From Clostridiaceae bacterium (GTDB lineage Bacteria > Bacillota > Clostridia > Lachnospirales > Lachnospiraceae): a stretch of DNA of 64,000 nucleotides. Where the stretch lies: assembly GCA_009911305.1 (NCBI GenBank), contig QXXC01000003.1, positions 124,001 to 188,000 on the forward strand, written 5' to 3'. Of the stretch, positions 62,172-64,000 are shown one piece after another. A model generated the notes under the pieces. That model did not search any database. It was not told the DNA's origin and saw only the letters and a program-made list of their open reading frames with translations. The position numbers and the translations under genes were made by a program. Positions within the stretch are counted from its first letter, which is position 1; each line of letters opens with the position of its first letter.

Positions 62172-64000
62172 ATGATTAGAATGTGCGATCTTCCCCGCTA
62201 TGCGGATGCGGATATGGAAGAGATTAAAAAAATGAAAGAGGCGCATGTGGTTCTGAACCAGATTACATATGAGCCCAAGGCCCTGTACAGAGGCTATACG
62301 GATAAGCGCTTAAAGATTGACGTGTCGGACAATTCCGTGAGCATCCTTGACATCCCGCAGGAGGTGAAGGAGAAGTTTACGGGCGGCAAGGGCTACTGCC
62401 TGCGCTATTTATGGGATTCGGTCAACCCGCAGACGCGCTGGGATTCACCGGAGAATGCGATTACCATGTCCGCCGGCCCGGTGGCTGGCATTACGCAGTA
62501 CGGCGGAACCGGAAAATGCCTGGTGTGCACCATTTCTCCCATGACGGATATCCCCATTGACTCCAATGTGGGCGGATATTTCGGGCCGTTCCTGAAATTC
62601 TCCGGCTTTGACATGATTGAGCTGACCGGAAAGGCCAAAGAGGATGTGATCATTGTCATTGACGGAAATAAGGGGACCATCTCCGTTGAAAAAGCGCCTC
62701 TGGAGCACAGGGATGCCCATATCCTGGGAGAAGAGCTGACAGCCATGTATGCAGAGGATGAGAATGACCGCAAAAATGTGGCAGTGGTCTGTTCCGGTTC
62801 CGCAGCAGAGCACTGCAACCTGTCCATGCTGAATTTTACCTTCTATGATCCGAAGCGGAATGTGGTCCGCTTAAAGCAGGCCGGCCGCGGCGGGATCGGC
62901 CGCGTGTTCGCCGACAAGCGCATCAAGGCTTTAGTCTGCCGCTTCAAGGGCGTAAAGGCCAACTTAAACGATGTGTACGACATCAAGATCCTGAATAAGG
63001 ACGGGCTGAAGTTCCACCGCGAGGTGGCGACGCTGGACAATAAGCAGAACGCCATGCGCAAATCCGGCACGGCCTATTCGCTCCAGACGCTGAGCGACTA
63101 CGACATTCTCCCGACCCACAACTATAAATACGGCGGGACGGAGAAGGTTTCGGAGATGAAGGCAGAGGTATGGCAGGAGAAATGGCTGACCCAGGGCGGC
63201 GCGGACGGCTGCTGGTACGGCTGTTCCATGGCCTGCGCCAAGACGGCGGATCATTTCCTGTTAAAGACCGGGCCCTACAAGGGATGCCGTGTCTGCGTGG
63301 ACGGACCGGAGTATGAGAGCGCGGCAGGCCTGGGACCGAACTGCGGCATCACGGATCCGCAGGTGATTCTGGAGCTGAATTTCTACTGCGACACCTACGG
63401 GATCGACACCATTTCCTATGGCACCATGACCGCGTTCCTGATGGAGTGCTATGAGAACGGCATCTTAAATAAGGAGCGGACCGGCGGCCTGGAGCTCGTG
63501 TGGGGCAACGCGGAGGCGGATCTGGAGCTTCTGCACCTGATCGCGAGAAATGAGGGCTTTGGCAAGATCGGCGCGCTGGGCTCCCACAAGCAGAAGGCTT
63601 ATTTCGCAGAGCAGGGCTGGGGCGATATGGACTTTATGAACGATATCGCCATGGAGCAGAAAGGCCTTGAGTATTCCGAGTATTCTTCCAAGGAATCCCT
63701 GGCCCAGCAGGGCGGCTACGGCCTGACGAACAAGGGGCCGCAGCACGACGAGGCATGGCTGATCTTCATGGATCAGGTGAATAACCAGATCCCGACCTTT
63801 GATGATAAGGCTGAGGCGCTGTACTATTATCCCATGTTCCGCACCTGGTTCGGTCTTCTGGGACTGTGCAAGCTGCCGTGGAATGACATCGTGCCCGCGG
63901 ACAACAGCCTGCGCGACGAGCCGGCCAAGGTTCCGGAGCATGTGGACAATTACCTGGATCTGTACTACGGCGTGACGGGCGTGAAGATCGACCGCGATGA
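62172..64000 (+). CDS. aor: Tungsten-dependent aldehyde:ferredoxin oxidoreductase (3' partial)
   Basis: Starts at ATG 62172 (MIRMCDLPRYADADMEEIKK) after gagg, and stays open to the window edge: 609 residues visible. AOR N-domain (ITMSAGPVAGITQYGGTGKC, SNVGGYFGPFLKFSGFDMIE) and central domain with GADGCWYGCSMACAK as the Fe-S ligand cluster, VDGPEYESAAGLGPNCGI as the DxxGL-like pterin motif. Oxidises an aldehyde or reduces an acid using ferredoxin. Linked to TupABC, two MoeA and MOSC proteins. The fourth Fe-S cysteine (C-terminal) would lie near or beyond the visible part; sequence continues outside. Confidence 0.92.
   Translation, partial: MIRMCDLPRYADADMEEIKKMKEAHVVLNQITYEPKALYRGYTDKRLKIDVSDNSVSILDIPQEVKEKFTGGKGYCLRYLWDSVNPQTRWDSPENAITMSAGPVAGITQYGGTGKCLVCTISPMTDIPIDSNVGGYFGPFLKFSGFDMIELTGKAKEDVIIVIDGNKGTISVEKAPLEHRDAHILGEELTAMYAEDENDRKNVAVVCSGSAAEHCNLSMLNFTFYDPKRNVVRLKQAGRGGIGRVFADKRIKALVCRFKGVKANLNDVYDIKILNKDGLKFHREVATLDNKQNAMRKSGTAYSLQTLSDYDILPTHNYKYGGTEKVSEMKAEVWQEKWLTQGGADGCWYGCSMACAKTADHFLLKTGPYKGCRVCVDGPEYESAAGLGPNCGITDPQVILELNFYCDTYGIDTISYGTMTAFLMECYENGILNKERTGGLELVWGNAEADLELLHLIARNEGFGKIGALGSHKQKAYFAEQGWGDMDFMNDIAMEQKGLEYSEYSSKESLAQQGGYGLTNKGPQHDEAWLIFMDQVNNQIPTFDDKAEALYYYPMFRTWFGLLGLCKLPWNDIVPADNSLRDEPAKVPEHVDNYLDLYYGVTGVKIDRD

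Overview
This 64-kb window looks like a chromosomal segment of a gut-type Lachnospiraceae (class Clostridia; Enterocloster/Hungatella/Lachnoclostridium-like). The evidence is moderate-to-high GC, strong Shine-Dalgarno sites, sigma-A promoters (TTGACA/TATAAT types), a complete clostridial-order rnfCDGEAB operon, LoaP-type NusG paralogs driving a polysaccharide operon, a two-gene SufC/SufB-like Fe-S system, a Csp-like subtilase and a tungsten aldehyde:ferredoxin oxidoreductase locus. The assignment is inferred from gene content; no marker gene for species was seen.

Layout. 1-3.2 kb: end of one surface-polysaccharide cluster (pyruvyltransferase/F420H2-dehydrogenase fusion entering from the left, DUF2334 deacetylase, hexapeptide acyltransferase). 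3.2-4.06 kb: a gene-poor spacer with a HicA remnant and a 205-bp segment bounded by 17-bp inverted repeats. Inside it is a near-perfect sigma-A promoter that at present points AWAY from the next operon, the layout of a phase-variable invertible promoter. 4.06-18.2 kb: exopolysaccharide operon (two tandem LoaP/NusG paralogs, zinc-ribbon protein, priming sugar transferase, four GT2 glycosyltransferases, EpsG/Wzy-type polymerase, pyruvyltransferase, Wzx flippase, ThDP enzyme, SDR). 18.3-21 kb: fructokinase and an NSS Na+ symporter. 21-22.3 kb: a degraded conjugative-element sigma factor flanked by two inverted copies of a 137-nt structured repeat. 22.3-27.5 kb: Rnf ion-translocating ferredoxin:NAD+ oxidoreductase. 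27.6-33 kb: orphan LytTR regulator, Crp and MATE remnants, a conserved small protein, a divergent MerR/MATE pair with a classic 19-bp-spacer MerR promoter, and a C39-like protein.

33.5-47.3 kb: solitary flagellin, then a nucleoside uptake and catabolism regulon (BmpA-type lipoprotein, NupOPQ ABC transporter, nucleoside hydrolase, two M20 amidohydrolases, GATase1-like protein, LacI regulator, ribokinase). The flagellin and lipoprotein genes share a distinctive promoter plus 5'-hairpin leader. 47.5-52 kb: tRNA-Leu(CAG), SufC/SufB-like pair, Csp-like subtilase, Phd/ParE-type toxin-antitoxin. 52.1-54.5 kb: DNA-damage genes (SRAP/YedK protein ending in a clamp-binding motif, and a Pol IV gene with two LexA-type boxes). 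54.5-64 kb: tungsten regulon: two Moco/Tuco-type riboswitches, TupABC tungstate transporter, two MoeA proteins (one fused to a binding-protein domain), MOSC protein, polyferredoxin and AOR running off the right edge.

Most notable non-coding content: (1) the putative invertible promoter; (2) four copies of a ~137-nt element whose outer 20-23-bp arms differ between copies but stay self-complementary, with compensatory changes in an inner helix as well; (3) the paired cofactor riboswitches; (4) several families of short dispersed intergenic palindromes.
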